A DNA stretch of 14,670 nt from an uncultured bacterium. GTDB taxonomy: Bacteria; Patescibacteriota; Minisyncoccia; Phycocordibacterales; CAIJYI01. The stretch covers positions 1 through 14,670 of the forward strand of contig CALMXW010000076.1 of the NCBI GenBank assembly GCA_937871115.1. Reading direction: 5' to 3'. A model generated the notes under the pieces. That model worked only from the letters and a program-made list of their open reading frames with translations, made no database searches and was not told the origin of the DNA. Of this stretch, positions 1 through 5,843 are shown piece after piece (position 1 is the stretch's first letter; each line of letters opens with the position of its first letter). The position numbers and the translations under genes are program-made.

Positions 1-1
1 T

Positions 2-55
2 CCTCGCTTCGCTCGGCCAGACATTGAAAATTTTACATGCCTCACGGCTCAGGCC
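2..55. repeat. Imperfect GC-rich direct repeat around an AT core
   Basis: Two similar GC-rich blocks lie at 2-18 (CCTCGCTTCGCTCGGCC) and 40-55 (CCTCACGGCTCAGGCC). They are separated by an AT-rich stretch containing AAAATTTT at 27-34, and both blocks end in GGCC followed by A. The pattern lies downstream of the dehydrogenase gene on the minus strand and is cut by the window edge, so more copies could continue to the left. It may be an intergenic repeat family of this genome. No coding function is apparent. Confidence 0.35.
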
Positions 56-86
56 ATATTCTAGCAAAAGCCGCGGGAAAATCCAG

Positions 87-1097
87 CTACTTTTTCACGA
101 CAATATTTTGCGCCGTACCCGCTTCGAAGCTCTTGATGTTGGAGAGAGAAGTGTCGAGGATCCTCTGTATGGCCTCGCGAGTATTGAAGGCATTGTGCGG
201 TGTGATGATGACACGCGGATGTTCGATCAAGTAGTGATTTTCGAGCACGGTCTTGAGTGCGTCGGCATTGGGGTGGTCTTGGAAAAAGAGGAGTGATTCG
301 TCATCCATATAATTTTCTTCTTCGAGCACATCGAGCCCGGCGCCGAGGAGTATGCCGTCTTTGAGCGCGTGTACGAGAGCATCGGTCTCCACCACTGCGC
401 CGCGAGCCGTGTTGATGAGTACCGCACCACGTTTTATTTTTCCCACATTCCCCATGTTGATCATATGATGTGTCTCTTTCATGTATGGCACATGCACCGT
501 AATAATATCTGACTGCACGAGAAGGTCTTCGAAAGACACATAGGTGAAGCCGAGCTCGGTGGCTAGCTCCGGCTTGGCGAAAGCATCGTACGCGATGACG
601 TTCATCTCGAAACCTTTTGCTATTTTTATTGCATGCGCGCCGATGTGCCCCGTGCCGAGGACGCCGATTGTTTTCCCCTTGAGGTCGAAGCCGGTGAGTC
701 CCGCTTTGCCGAAATTGCCATCCTGCTCTATTTGCTTATACGAATCGTAAATTTTTCGAGAAAGGGTGAGGAGAAGTGCGAAGGCTTGTTCTGCCACGGT
801 GTTTTCGCCATAGGTGGGGACGTTGGAGACGACGATACCGCGAGCCGTGGCTTCTGCGATGTCGATATGGTCGAAGCCGGTAGAGCGTGCCGCGATGAAT
901 TTGAGTTTCGGGAAACGATCCATCTCTTCCTTTCCTACGTGAGAATTCACGAAGATGGCAATAGCTTCCGCATCGTCATTTCGGTATTCGGGATGATCCT
1001 GTATACAGCCGAGGAGAAAGGTGACATTCTCATCGACGAGCTTTTCTGTAACATATTGCTTCTCCCATTCTTCATTATAGAAATAGACGATGTTCAT
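87..1097 (-). CDS. D-isomer specific 2-hydroxyacid dehydrogenase (D-lactate dehydrogenase-like)
   Basis: Cytoplasmic NAD-dependent oxidoreductase of the D-2-hydroxyacid dehydrogenase family. The most likely reaction is reduction of pyruvate to D-lactate, which would reoxidise NADH in a fermentative cell. The 336-residue length fits the family. Visible motifs are STGFDHID (72-79), NVPTYGENTVAEQA (92-105), and the Rossmann GxGxxG loop GTGHIG (148-153) with Asp171 after the second strand, which suggests NAD rather than NADP. The catalytic triad is present: Arg232 in NTARGAVVETDAL, a Glu in LDVLEEE (about 259) and His301 in ITPHNAF. I chose the ATG at 1097; a TTG four codons upstream (1109) is possible. 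Shine-Dalgarno support is weak. The gene stands alone, diverging from tRNA-Ile. D-lactate specificity is inferred; glycerate or another 2-hydroxyacid is the alternative. Confidence 0.9.
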   Translation of the reverse strand: MNIVYFYNEEWEKQYVTEKLVDENVTFLLGCIQDHPEYRNDDAEAIAIFVNSHVGKEEMDRFPKLKFIAARSTGFDHIDIAEATARGIVVSNVPTYGENTVAEQAFALLLTLSRKIYDSYKQIEQDGNFGKAGLTGFDLKGKTIGVLGTGHIGAHAIKIAKGFEMNVIAYDAFAKPELATELGFTYVSFEDLLVQSDIITVHVPYMKETHHMINMGNVGKIKRGAVLINTARGAVVETDALVHALKDGILLGAGLDVLEEENYMDDESLLFFQDHPNADALKTVLENHYLIEHPRVIITPHNAFNTREAIQRILDTSLSNIKSFEAGTAQNIVVKK

Positions 1098-1165
1098 AAT
1101 TTTGCACAAATTCTTTCGGCTGATAAAACACTCCCGATTATTTTATTGTACTGAAAAACACTCAT

Positions 1166-1194
1166 TTGCGATAGAGCCAGCTTTTTGGTATAGT
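1166..1194 (+). promoter_or_regulatory. Promoter for tRNA-Ile
   Basis: TTGCGA at 1166-1171, a 17-nt spacer, and TATAGT at 1189-1194. The predicted transcription start falls near 1201, a few bases before the mature tRNA 5' end at 1208. Confidence 0.6.
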
Positions 1195-1207
1195 TTTTTC
1201 GTAGAGA

Positions 1208-1282
1208 GCGCGTATAGTTCAGTGGTAGAACGCTGTCCTGATAAGACAGAGGTCCTTGGTCCGATTCCAAGTACGCGCACCA
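1208..1282 (+). tRNA. tRNA-Ile (GAT), CCA encoded
   Basis: Complete cloverleaf. Acceptor arms GCGCGTA (1208-1214) and TACGCGC (1272-1278) pair fully. The D stem is GTTC/GAAC with G18-G19 in the loop. The anticodon stem CTGTC/GACAG encloses loop CTGATAA, giving anticodon GAT at 1240-1242 for isoleucine. The variable loop is AGGTC. The T stem CTTGG/CCAAG encloses TCCGATT. Discriminator A1279 is followed by a genome-encoded CCA (1280-1282). The T loop reads TCC where nearly all elongator tRNAs have TTC, so position 55 is C instead of the U normally converted to pseudouridine. Confidence 0.96.
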
Positions 1283-1314
1283 AAAGCTCACTTTCTAAAA
1301 ACTTGCCGAAGCAT

Positions 1315-1343
1315 TTGACATAGAAAGATAAACGCGGTATTTT
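1315..1343 (+). promoter_or_regulatory. Sigma-70-type promoter for the lipoprotein gene
   Basis: A consensus -35 box TTGACA (1315-1320), a 17-nt spacer and TATTTT (1338-1343) precede the lipoprotein gene. The predicted start near 1350 leaves a leader of about 57 nt that contains the GGAG ribosome site at 1396-1399. Confidence 0.65.
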
Positions 1344-1406
1344 ACTCATTGAAATCTGGGCGTTACGTCTAGACGAAAATTGGCACTTTGATTTTGGAGA
1401 AAAAAG

Positions 1407-1838
1407 ATGGAGAAAAGAGTAGTGTTGACACTCATCATGCTGGCCACGCTGATCGGATGCAACGAGTATCCAACCAGCGATGTTTTCTCGTTGAATAGGA
1501 GTGTGGGGGAGAAAGACACGTCTTCGCTCCTCATCACGAGCAACAAGGCATACCCTGCTGAAAGAGAACGCGAGGTGAGTGAGGGGCTCTCCCAGGCGGT
1601 CAACAGCGGACAGTACAACATAACAAGTATTGTAACCACGCATACAGACTATCTGATGTCTGCAGAAATCCGATATCAAGAGGGCACTGGCGCAGGAAAC
1701 AAACTCCGGCTGTCTGTCTTTCACGGAGGAAGTAGCTCCACGCACCAGCTCCCTTTTCCCCAGGATGACACATGCACGAGAGAATTACGTACGAAATCAG
1801 GAAAGATTGTTGCGATCTTATCTTACTCTCTGAAATAA
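1407..1838 (+). CDS. Small predicted lipoprotein, function unknown
   Basis: A 143-residue protein with a lipoprotein signal peptide: basic start MEKR, hydrophobic VVLTLIMLATL, and lipobox LIGC with Cys18 as the predicted lipidated residue. The mature part is small and hydrophilic, rich in Ser and Thr, and has no motif I recognise. A second Cys lies near the C-terminus in the DDTCTREL segment. Start choice is well supported by GGAG at 1396-1399, 7 nt before the ATG. It has its own promoter (1315-1343) and terminator (1854-1891), so it is a single-gene transcript. It probably sits on the outer face of the cytoplasmic membrane. That it is expressed as a lipoprotein is likely; its role cannot be named. 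Confidence 0.75.
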   Translation: MEKRVVLTLIMLATLIGCNEYPTSDVFSLNRSVGEKDTSSLLITSNKAYPAEREREVSEGLSQAVNSGQYNITSIVTTHTDYLMSAEIRYQEGTGAGNKLRLSVFHGGSSSTHQLPFPQDDTCTRELRTKSGKIVAILSYSLK

Positions 1839-1853
1839 AACATACCCGCAGTC

Positions 1854-1891
1854 GGCGCACGGCATTCACATGCACGGCGCCTTTTTCTTTT
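1854..1891 (+). terminator. Rho-independent terminator after the lipoprotein gene
   Basis: Hairpin with outer stem GGCGC/GCGCC (1854-1858 with 1877-1881), a 3x3 internal loop (ACG/ACG), inner stem GCAT/ATGC and loop TCAC, followed by TTTTTCTTTT. Confidence 0.7.
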
Positions 1892-1907
1892 GCACCTTAC
1901 TCGACCC

Positions 1908-1938
1908 TTGTGTAAAAAATAACGTTTTGTGCTATCAT
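1908..1938 (+). promoter_or_regulatory. Extended -10 promoter, leaderless-type, for the 1947 gene
   Basis: TATCAT at 1933-1938 is preceded by TGC (extended -10). A weak -35 TTGTGT lies at 1908-1913 with a long 19-nt spacer. Only 8 nt separate the -10 box from the ATG at 1947, so transcription would start at or next to the start codon. No Shine-Dalgarno site is present. Confidence 0.6.
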
Positions 1939-1946
1939 AAAAGTAT

Positions 1947-2528
1947 ATGAATTGGAAAAATAACATACCTCTTATAGTAGGTCTCGCACTTCCGGTGCTT
2001 ATGATCGTTTTCGTCGCAGTGAGTATTTACCTCCCGCAAATGGGGGGCGGAGCCGTACCGCAATACGACTTCCTTTATATGACACAGGGTGGGGGAGTAA
2101 ACACGCCCCCAGGAGTGGAGAAATATTACTACGGTGTGGAGGGCGACAAGCTCACTCGCCAAGAAGTCGCCACCACGATGCAAAATCCGAAAGACCCGAC
2201 GGCGCCTACTGTGGTGCCAGCAGGAAAGCCTATCGAGACCGCGAAGTTTTATATCTACGACACAAAACAAAATACCAGCCGTGAGGTAACTTTTGCTGAT
2301 GCCGAAAAACTCGTCCTCGACTCGCGCATGGTTTCTCAAGACAGCTTCGAAATTACACAAGGAAACAACAACGGCAGTATCTTTACCGAAATCTTCGGCG
2401 GCAATCGCGATTATGGATCATGGTACATTTCCGGACATGGCAAAGCGACGAAGCTTATCCTCGTGAGTCAGCCTGGCTCATACGGATATTTCGACTTTCG
2501 GTTTCTTGGCTGGATAACACAGAAATAA
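1947..2528 (+). CDS. Membrane-anchored hypothetical protein
   Basis: A 193-residue protein with one N-terminal membrane helix (about residues 8-30, IPLIVGLALPVLMIVFVAVS) and a roughly 160-residue domain predicted to be extracytoplasmic. That domain is rich in Tyr, Gly and Thr and has no catalytic motif I recognise. Later segments include VPAGKPIETAKFYIYDTK and a C-terminal SWYISGHGKATKLILVSQ. It starts directly downstream of an extended -10 box. The next gene starts 3 nt after its stop, so the two are almost certainly co-transcribed and translationally coupled, which suggests a shared envelope role. No function is proposed. Confidence 0.75.
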   Translation: MNWKNNIPLIVGLALPVLMIVFVAVSIYLPQMGGGAVPQYDFLYMTQGGGVNTPPGVEKYYYGVEGDKLTRQEVATTMQNPKDPTAPTVVPAGKPIETAKFYIYDTKQNTSREVTFADAEKLVLDSRMVSQDSFEITQGNNNGSIFTEIFGGNRDYGSWYISGHGKATKLILVSQPGSYGYFDFRFLGWITQK

Positions 2529-2531
2529 TTT

Positions 2532-3518
2532 ATGGAAAAACAGGAACTGCTCAAAAATATACGCGCCTCTCTTGAGCGAGGTATCATCACGCGCCAAGAC
2601 TTGGTAGAAATGTCCGATGTCACCGAAGTGGCACCCGAAAGCTCTGTCGCAAAACGCCATCTCGATATTTCGGAAATACTTTACTATCTCGGTGGTATCA
2701 TCGTCTTTATCGGTATTGCTATTTTTGTCGGAGAAAAGTGGGACACACTCGGCCCTGCCACAAAAGTCCTCGCCACGCTCGGTGTCGGCATCGCTGCCTA
2801 TGTTTCCGGAGTACTTCTCTCGACGTATAAAAATCTCGAGCGCATGGCCATCGGCTTTCACGTCATCGGAGCACTCCTTATTCCGGGCGGTATTTTCGTC
2901 GCTCTCGATGTCGCAGCGATCGACATAACTCTCGGGCTCTCTACGAGCATTTTCAGCGCACTCTTTGCTTTCTACGTTGTTTCCTATCTCGTGTACAAAA
3001 GAAATCTTTTTCTTTTCCTCTCGGTTCTCTTCGGCACGATTTCCTATTTCCTTTTTACCGATTATCTTACCCAAGATACCCAAACAATTTTCGGAGATGA
3101 TTTTTCTCTCTACCGCATACTTGTCTTGGGTCTCGCCTACATGCTCCTTGGATATTCTTTCCGCGCATGGGAGAGAGCTCCTTCACTCGTCGGTATCATG
3201 AATTCTGTCGGCATCATAAGCTTCCTCGGCGCGAGCTTTGCCCTCGGTGGCACATCACCCGATCAAAACATTTTCTGGGAAATAATTTTTCCGGGACTTG
3301 CTCTCGGAATCATCTTTCTCTCCACTCAGGTAAAGAGCCGATCCTACCTCATCCTTGGGACAATCTTCCTCATGGGATACATCTTCAAGATTACCGCAGA
3401 ATACTTTTCTGAAAGCATCGGATGGCCACTCGCTCTCGTCCTCGTCGGCTTCGCTTTTATCGGCATCGGATATGGCGCTGTCGCCCTCAACAAAAAATAT
3501 TTGAAGAGCGTGAAATAA
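2532..3518 (+). CDS. Polytopic membrane protein, DUF2157-like
   Basis: A 328-residue integral membrane protein. The first 45 residues are soluble, with MEKQELLKNIRASLERGIITRQDLVEM forming helices, like the cytoplasmic N-terminus of DUF2157-type predicted membrane proteins. About nine to ten hydrophobic helices follow, beginning with ISEILYYLGGIIVFIGIAIF and ending with WPLALVLVGFAFIGIGYGAVAL before a short basic tail. No active-site residues or transporter signature are evident. It starts 3 nt after the upstream stop without a Shine-Dalgarno site, consistent with translational coupling. A strong hairpin follows at 3543-3572. The family assignment rests on overall architecture and is tentative. 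Confidence 0.7.
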   Translation: MEKQELLKNIRASLERGIITRQDLVEMSDVTEVAPESSVAKRHLDISEILYYLGGIIVFIGIAIFVGEKWDTLGPATKVLATLGVGIAAYVSGVLLSTYKNLERMAIGFHVIGALLIPGGIFVALDVAAIDITLGLSTSIFSALFAFYVVSYLVYKRNLFLFLSVLFGTISYFLFTDYLTQDTQTIFGDDFSLYRILVLGLAYMLLGYSFRAWERAPSLVGIMNSVGIISFLGASFALGGTSPDQNIFWEIIFPGLALGIIFLSTQVKSRSYLILGTIFLMGYIFKITAEYFSESIGWPLALVLVGFAFIGIGYGAVALNKKYLKSVK

Positions 3519-3542
3519 CATTCCTCTTCAATTCTTACTTTC

Positions 3543-3574
3543 ACAAAACCTCTTTCCATAAAGGGGTTTTGTGC
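3543..3574 (+). terminator. Terminator hairpin after the membrane-protein pair
   Basis: A 13-bp stem with one G-T wobble pairs 3543-3555 (ACAAAACCTCTTT) with 3560-3572 (AAAGGGGTTTTGT) around the loop CCAT. The T-run lies in the 3' arm opposite an A-run, as in many intrinsic terminators. The tail overlaps the promoter of the next gene. Confidence 0.65.
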
Positions 3575-3580
3575 TATTGT
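3572..3580 (+). promoter_or_regulatory. Extended -10 promoter for the IDO-family gene
   Basis: TGC followed by TATTGT at 3575-3580 forms an extended -10 element; no good -35 box is visible. The predicted start near 3587 gives a leader of about 45 nt, with the ribosome site GGGAG at 3619-3623. The 11-mer TTTTGTGCTAT at 3567-3577 also occurs at 1925-1935, in front of the 1947 gene. Confidence 0.5.
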
Positions 3581-3631
3581 GACAGAAGAAGCTGTTTGCT
3601 TTTTGATTTTAGCTTTCTGGGAGATATTCTT

Positions 3632-4732
3632 ATGTCGCACCTCCTCAATCTTTTTCACAACCAGCGATGGCTTGTCGCTCGCGGGTTTTTACCAGAGTCT
3701 GATCCCACCACCCGGTTTCATTCCCACATGGATATTTCAGCGCTCGACGAAATTGGGCGTGATCTTCCGAGCCTGCTCGAAAACGGCGTCCTTCGACAAC
3801 GAGTGGAGAAAATGGAGATACCTCCTTGCCCGGAATACGACCGGCGGATACATCTCGACCTTATGCGTTTGTACTATATCCGGCTTGCTTTCTTGGCTTC
3901 CGGCTACATCCATCAGCTTGGCGCGGAGCCAGTAAAAGTTCTGCCAAAAAAGATAGCAATACCACTCGTAAATATCTGCCGTCGGCTCAATCGCCCGCCC
4001 ATACTCTCGTACGACGGCTACGCGCTGTACAACTGGAAACGCATCAACCCTCTGCGCCCGGTAGCTCTCGGCAACATCGAGACGATTCAAAACTTCGTCT
4101 TCGCGTACGACGAACACTGGTTCATCCTCGTCCATATCGAGATCGAAGCCATCGGCGCACGAATATTGCGGGCGATAAAACAATTCCTCGAAAAGAAGGA
4201 AGACCTGGTGGCAAATTTGAAAGAGATCGCAGATGCTGTTTTAGACATGAAGCGCGTACTCGAACGCATTCCCGAAAAGATGAGCTCAGCAACCTACGAC
4301 CGAACGTTTCGTCAGTACATCAAGCCATTTGATGGTATCGTCTACGAAGGGTGCTTCGACGACCAGCCTCAAACTTTTCGCGGAGAAACAGGGGCGCAAT
4401 CGACGATCATGCCCCTACTTGATGCGTTCATGAAAATTCCTCACGCCGAAACGGGACTCACTCAACATCTCTTGGACATGCACAATTACATGCCCTCGAA
4501 GCACCGAGAGATTCTTGCCGCGGCAGAAGCTTTGCCTAACTTTCGAGCATCAGCCCCGAGAGACGCCTACAACCCTGTCTTGGAAGCCATGGCACAATTT
4601 CGCGAAGTGCATTACACCTGGGCAAAGGAATATATCGCCGCGCATACCACTGATCCTCGAGGTACCGGGGGCACGCCGTACATGCTGTGGCTCAAGCAAC
4701 TCATCGACGAGACCCGTAGCGCAGTGCTCTAG
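3632..4732 (+). CDS. Indoleamine 2,3-dioxygenase (IDO) family heme protein
   Basis: A 366-residue cytosolic protein whose whole length aligns by eye with the IDO family (human IDO1 is 403 residues). IDO uses heme and O2 to open the indole ring of tryptophan to N-formylkynurenine. Conserved blocks run in order: LPKKIAIPL (104-112), RPPILSY (121-127) followed by NW (134-135), GIVYEG (235-240), MPSKHR (287-292) and RGTGGT (343-348). His327 in REVHYTW matches the proximal heme ligand His346 of human IDO1. Arg227 matches the carboxylate-binding Arg231, Asp264 matches Asp274 and Phe164 matches Phe163. His168 replaces Ser167, Tyr222 replaces Phe226 and Asp223 replaces Phe227. The ATG at 3632 has GGGAG 8 nt upstream and its own promoter, and terminators flank the gene. 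The open frame extends upstream to 3422, but that part overlaps the previous gene and is not IDO-like. Family membership is firm; tryptophan as the substrate is inference. Confidence 0.9.
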   Translation: MSHLLNLFHNQRWLVARGFLPESDPTTRFHSHMDISALDEIGRDLPSLLENGVLRQRVEKMEIPPCPEYDRRIHLDLMRLYYIRLAFLASGYIHQLGAEPVKVLPKKIAIPLVNICRRLNRPPILSYDGYALYNWKRINPLRPVALGNIETIQNFVFAYDEHWFILVHIEIEAIGARILRAIKQFLEKKEDLVANLKEIADAVLDMKRVLERIPEKMSSATYDRTFRQYIKPFDGIVYEGCFDDQPQTFRGETGAQSTIMPLLDAFMKIPHAETGLTQHLLDMHNYMPSKHREILAAAEALPNFRASAPRDAYNPVLEAMAQFREVHYTWAKEYIAAHTTDPRGTGGTPYMLWLKQLIDETRSAVL

Positions 4733-4745
4733 GGTCTCTCCTTAA

Positions 4746-4786
4746 AAACCCTGTGCTCATGGATGGCGCAGGGTTTCTCTTTTTTG
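4746..4786 (+). terminator. Terminator after the IDO-family gene
   Basis: An 11-bp stem with one G-T wobble pairs AAACCCTGTGC (4746-4756) with GCGCAGGGTTT (4766-4776) around a 9-nt loop, followed by CTCTTTTTT. Confidence 0.85.
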
Positions 4787-4792
4787 TACAAT
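4787..4792 (+). promoter_or_regulatory. -10 box of mutY, leaderless-type
   Basis: TACAAT at 4787-4792 sits directly after the terminator T-tract and 8 nt before the ATG at 4801. No convincing -35 box or Shine-Dalgarno site is visible. Confidence 0.5.
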
Positions 4793-4800
4793 AAAACCCC

Positions 4801-5697
4801 ATGCGAAACAAAAATATTTTTCTCACCGAAATTCTCCCTTGGTACGAAGAAAACAAGCGCAGACTTCCGTGGCGGAAAGCACGCATTTCTGCATACGAAG
4901 TTTGGGTTTCAGAAGTAATGCTCCAGCAGACGCAAGTAGCGCGGGTTATAGGATTTTATAAAAACTTTCTCAAAAGATTTCCAGACATTCAGACACTCGC
5001 CGAGACAAGCTGGGAAGAATTTTTGCCCTACTACGAAGGACTCGGCTACTATGCTCGTGGGCGCAACATGCTGGCCACCGCAAAAATAATTACAGAGAAA
5101 TATGGTGGCAAATTCCCGCGAGAGAAAAAGTCGCTCATGGCACTCCCGGGAGTGGGGGAGTACACTGCCTCTGCTCTTTTCTCTTTCGCATATGGCGAGC
5201 CAGAAATTGCCTTTGATACGAATTTCAAAAAAGTTTTCGGCACGAGAGAGAAAGCGGAGCAAGTATTCAAAGAGAGCGGTGTGCCAAGTGGTGTATTCAA
5301 TAGTGCCGTGATGGACTGGGGGAGCAAAGAACTACTTAAAAAGCAGAGTGGGAAGTTTGCCTCCCTCGCGGCTTTACCCGCAAGCGGGCTCCGACACCGA
5401 CTCGGTATACAAACTTCCCGCTCTGCTTCTCCAACACGCACCCATCTCACTCTCCATGAAAATCATAAAAAATATTTTTCTCTCAATCCGAAAAAATATG
5501 AGCCATTCATCCTGCCAGTAAATATTTCTACCAGAGAACAAATTAAAAAATATTTTCTCGACACCTACGGACTAAAAATTTCTGTTCGCCCACCGCACAA
5601 AAAAGAGAAGCTTGGGGGAAAACTTTTTCAGCACGTAAATGCGCAGATACTTCTCGGACACCACAAATTTTTTGCTTTTCCGTCGAGCAAGAAGTAG
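4801..5697 (+). CDS. mutY: A/G-specific adenine DNA glycosylase, without Fe-S cysteines and with a palindromic insertion
   Basis: DNA-repair glycosylase that removes adenine mispaired with 8-oxoguanine. The helix-hairpin-helix GPD fold is clear: LPWR (22-25), YEVWVSEVMLQQTQV (32-46) with catalytic Glu38, YYEGLGYYARGRNM (77-90), hairpin LPGVGEYTA (115-123) and catalytic Asp139 in AFDTNFKKV. NSAVMDWGS (167-175) matches the usual NQALMDLGA block. The four cysteines that normally follow and hold a [4Fe-4S] cluster are missing, and the protein has no cysteine at all. Residues 181-209 are encoded by a palindromic element (5341-5428), so this stretch is probably inserted sequence. The segment after Asp139 is shorter than in E. 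coli MutY. The C-terminal part (about 225-298) is a shortened domain at the place of the NUDIX-like 8-oxoG recognition domain. Activity is plausible because the catalytic residues remain, but it is unproven. Confidence 0.85.
   Translation: MRNKNIFLTEILPWYEENKRRLPWRKARISAYEVWVSEVMLQQTQVARVIGFYKNFLKRFPDIQTLAETSWEEFLPYYEGLGYYARGRNMLATAKIITEKYGGKFPREKKSLMALPGVGEYTASALFSFAYGEPEIAFDTNFKKVFGTREKAEQVFKESGVPSGVFNSAVMDWGSKELLKKQSGKFASLAALPASGLRHRLGIQTSRSASPTRTHLTLHENHKKYFSLNPKKYEPFILPVNISTREQIKKYFLDTYGLKISVRPPHKKEKLGGKLFQHVNAQILLGHHKFFAFPSSKK
5341..5428. repeat. 88-bp palindromic element inserted in frame in mutY
   Basis: The 19-nt left arm AAGCAGAGTGGGAAGTTTG (5341-5359) pairs with the right arm CAAACTTCCCGCTCTGCTT (5410-5428) with a single T-G wobble. 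The 50-nt interior is GC-rich and holds two smaller hairpins: CCCG/CGGG at 5377-5388 and CCGA/TCGG at 5391-5405. The element reads through in the mutY frame as about 29 residues, ASLAALPASGLRHRLGIQTS being the central part. This peptide is unlike MutY and lies exactly where the Fe-S loop would be. The structure resembles small palindromic or MITE-like elements. No clear target-site duplication is seen. Confidence 0.75.
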
Positions 5698-5700
5698 AAT
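5672..5700 (+). promoter_or_regulatory. Promoter for tRNA-Val inside the 3' end of mutY
   Basis: TTGCTT (5672-5677), a 17-nt spacer and TAGAAT (5695-5700), whose first three bases are the mutY stop codon. The predicted start near 5707 is about 13 nt before the tRNA. Confidence 0.5.
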
Positions 5701-5719
5701 CAAAAAATAAAAAGATATC

Positions 5720-5793
5720 GCACTCTTAGCTCAGTTGGTTAGAGCGCTCCCTTCACACGGGAGAGGTCAGAGGTTCGAATCCTCTAGAGTGCA
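5720..5793 (+). tRNA. tRNA-Val (CAC), CCA not encoded
   Basis: Complete cloverleaf: acceptor GCACTCT/AGAGTGC (5720-5726 with 5786-5792), D stem GCTC/GAGC, and anticodon stem CTCCC/GGGAG with loop TTCACAC and anticodon CAC at 5754-5756. The variable loop is AGGTC. The T stem AGAGG/CCTCT has a normal TTCGAAT loop, and the discriminator is A5793. The following bases are CCG, so the CCA tail must be finished by CCA-adding enzyme, unlike in the tRNA-Ile of this window. Confidence 0.97.
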
Positions 5794-5806
5794 CCGCAAA
5801 ACATTA

Positions 5807-5834
5807 TTGACAAATGGTGTATATATGATATGAT
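5807..5834 (+). promoter_or_regulatory. Strong promoter for the 5910 gene
   Basis: Perfect -35 TTGACA (5807-5812), a 16-nt spacer and TATGAT (5829-5834). The predicted start near 5841 gives a 69-nt leader that opens with a hairpin. Confidence 0.7.
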
Positions 5835-5843
5835 GAAACGAAT

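Noticed and set aside
1143..1745. 200-codon minus-strand frame across tRNA-Ile and the lipoprotein gene
   Set aside because: It runs through a tRNA, a promoter and a well-supported plus-strand gene, so it is a chance frame.
3422..3631. Upstream in-frame extension of the IDO-family gene, adding 70 residues
   Set aside because: It overlaps the end of the previous gene, its translation has no IDO similarity, it crosses a terminator and a promoter, and the ATG at 3632 has a good GGGAG site.
5395..5407. Minus-strand TACCGAGTCGGTG, like the last hairpin of a Cas9 tracrRNA
   Set aside because: It lies inside the mutY palindrome, and there is no cas gene, repeat array or antirepeat in the window. 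The likeness is short and coincidental.
4801..5697. mutY as a pseudogene
   Set aside because: The frame is open from ATG to TAG through the insertion, and the catalytic Glu38, Asp139 and hairpin motif are intact. Reduced or altered activity remains possible.
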